A DNA stretch of 64,000 bases, from contig CAITVN010000132.1 in assembly GCA_903895855.1 (NCBI GenBank), positions 16,759 to 80,758 of the forward strand. Direction: 5' to 3'. A model generated the notes under the pieces. That model had not been told where the DNA came from. It did no database searches and worked only from the letters and a program-made list of their open reading frames with translations. The stretch comes from Oligoflexia bacterium. GTDB lineage: Bacteria; Bdellovibrionota; UBA1018. Shown one piece after another: positions 62,810-64,000 of the stretch; within the stretch, counting starts at the first letter, position 1, and every line of letters starts with the position of its first letter. Both the position numbers and the translations under genes were made by a program.

Positions 62810-63910
62810 CTACTTAGCCCCCGCTCTGAGTGCTAACCCCAAGGGCACTGCCGCGATGGGAGCCACGGCACTCAAGTAGTCTTGTGTGAAAACTGCCGGA
62901 TCATAAGAAATTGAATTGAACGGATTAGCAATCTGGGTCGGAAGCCCAGTTGCGTCTTCGACCAATTTTGAGAGCCCCGGAATTTTCGAGCTGCCGCCGG
63001 TGAGTAGGATATACGAAACGGGAGCTCCCGTAGAAGACGCATTATAAAAATCGATCGAGCGCTTGACTTCAGTTGCCAAATTTTCGCCCATGATGTGCAT
63101 CAAATCAGAAACTTCTTGCGGAATCGCTTGCCCCCCGCCGACCTTAAGAGACTCGGCATCGACATACGATAGGTTTAGGTTTCGCTGAATCTCTGAAGTG
63201 AGATTTTTTCCGCCCACGGCACTGTCTTTCGTAAACACCGGAATACCTGCGTAGCAGACCGCCGTCTTCACAGCCGATGCGCCGATATCAACCACCGCCA
63301 CGGCTTCAGCCGATGACGTGGGGTAATTGGCTTCAAAGCAGTTTTGAAGAGCGAAGAAATCAATGTCCACAATTTTTGCTTTCAAGCCTGCTTCTTGAAC
63401 GCAGTTCATATACGACTCGAGCACTGAACGTTTCACGGCAACCAAAAGCACATCGGTCTTATAGTCTTTACTGCGTGAAAGCACTTGGTAATCCATCACG
63501 ACTTCACTGATATCAAACGGAATGTACTGCTCGGCTTCCCAGAAAACCGAGTCTTGAAGTTCTCTCACATTTTTCACTTCAACCACCATTCGCTTGATGA
63601 TCAACGAAGTGCCTGAAAGTGAAATGCACACATTTTTAGTTTTTAATTTCAGCTGATTCACGAGCGTTTTGATACTTTCAATGATCGCAATTTGATTTAC
63701 AATTTCACGATTGATGATGGCATCTTCTGGAAGTTGCACCATGCCAAAATGCAGCAATTTCCAGGCTTTTCCTGACTTTTTTAACTCAACTAACTTAATC
63801 GAAGACGAACCAATACTAAGACCCACGACAGACTCTCCTCCAAACGAGAGAGCTGAGCTAAGCCCAGAGATAAAATTCGATATCGACTGCCCGATTCCAT
63901 TTTTTGCCAT
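62810..63910 (-). CDS. pilM: Type IV pilus cytoplasmic protein PilM
   Basis: A 366-residue actin-like ATP-binding protein on the inside face of the membrane that binds the PilN tail. The phosphate loops VVGLSIGSSSIKLVELKK and AVVDIGASAVKTAVCY, and the SYILLTGGSSKIPGLSKLVE adenosine motif, are clear. The first 20 residues (MAKNGIGQSISNFISGLSSA) are a helical extension. It is the first gene of the pil run in the window. The 90 bases upstream hold an AT-rich stretch that may contain its promoter, but I could not define one. Confidence 0.95.
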   Translation of the reverse strand: MAKNGIGQSISNFISGLSSALSFGGESVVGLSIGSSSIKLVELKKSGKAWKLLHFGMVQLPEDAIINREIVNQIAIIESIKTLVNQLKLKTKNVCISLSGTSLIIKRMVVEVKNVRELQDSVFWEAEQYIPFDISEVVMDYQVLSRSKDYKTDVLLVAVKRSVLESYMNCVQEAGLKAKIVDIDFFALQNCFEANYPTSSAEAVAVVDIGASAVKTAVCYAGIPVFTKDSAVGGKNLTSEIQRNLNLSYVDAESLKVGGGQAIPQEVSDLMHIMGENLATEVKRSIDFYNASSTGAPVSYILLTGGSSKIPGLSKLVEDATGLPTQIANPFNSISYDPAVFTQDYLSAVAPIAAVPLGLALRAGAK

Positions 63911-64000
63911 AGGTAAACAATACCTGTACTAAAAAGTTTAATGGTTTCAACAAAACCTGGGAAGTTTTTTTAACACTTTAAGTAGAAAAGATCGCCAATG

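Noticed and set aside
1..64000. tRNA, rRNA or CRISPR loci
   Set aside because: I looked for T-loop-like GGTTCGA blocks, conserved rRNA segments and regularly spaced repeats and saw none; a tRNA or CRISPR search program would settle it.

Overview
The window looks like chromosomal DNA of a Gram-negative bacterium of the Bdellovibrionota/Oligoflexia type. This is an inference from gene content and order, not from a marker gene: pilMNOPQ followed by a TPR gene, efp, accB and accC; tamB-tamA; a full ISC cluster; a bactofilin cluster; several secreted proteins of unknown function; and an HNH protein of a kind I associate with Bdellovibrio-like genomes. LPS synthesis (kdsA), signal peptidase, PBP1b, Omp85 proteins, lipoproteins and a porin-like barrel all indicate a diderm envelope. 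I saw no rRNA, tRNA, CRISPR array, transposase or phage gene.

Layout. 1-5832, minus strand: the 5' part of an OppA-like binding protein gene, then iscR-iscS-iscU-iscA-hscB-hscA-fdx read in the iscR-to-fdx direction. The genes are tightly packed or overlapping, and a palindromic candidate Rrf2 operator lies just upstream of iscR. 6094-12378: a secreted amidoligase-like protein, a small membrane protein, lepB, proC, kdsA and pyrG. 12379-12861: a gene-free stretch with a perfect 49-bp inverted repeat. 12862-18555: phosphoesterase and diguanylate cyclase genes, a pseudo-receiver/coiled-coil protein, and divergently a membrane protein overlapping a bactofilin gene, which suggests a cell-shape, polarity or motility module. 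18613-27217: a divergent lytic transglycosylase, a CxxCH lipoprotein, a membrane-anchored LuxR-type regulator, two M16-like proteins lacking the zinc motif, an extended SDR, a PhnP-like hydrolase and alanine dehydrogenase with a clear terminator. 27516-38114: accessory-looking lipoproteins and secreted proteins, an HNH nuclease, a solitary FliL-like protein, a long imperfect hairpin, a porin-like protein, PBP1b and a secreted transglutaminase-like protein.

38290-41827 is a CHASE2 histidine kinase overlapping an NtrC-type sigma-54 activator. Next come a KimA-like transporter, a PpiC-type periplasmic isomerase, a DUF1704/MATCAP-like metallopeptidase, and rplM-rpsI with a terminator. From 47177 to the right end everything is on the minus strand. 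Read in transcription order it is pilM-N-O-P-Q, TPR, efp, accB, accC, TPR, tamB, tamA and a Rossmann-fold protein, with mostly overlapping or very short junctions. This run joins type IV pilus alignment, elongation factor P, the first step of fatty-acid synthesis and outer-membrane protein export.

The most unusual signals are the two long hairpins (12623-12770 and 32248-32395), a palindrome shared by the HNH gene and its upstream region, a tandem hairpin between pyrG and kdsA, an amidoligase with an export signal, a pair of M16 proteins without HxxEH, and the transglutaminase-elicitor-like protein. Nothing here proves a new system; the hairpins and the HNH palindrome are the best leads.
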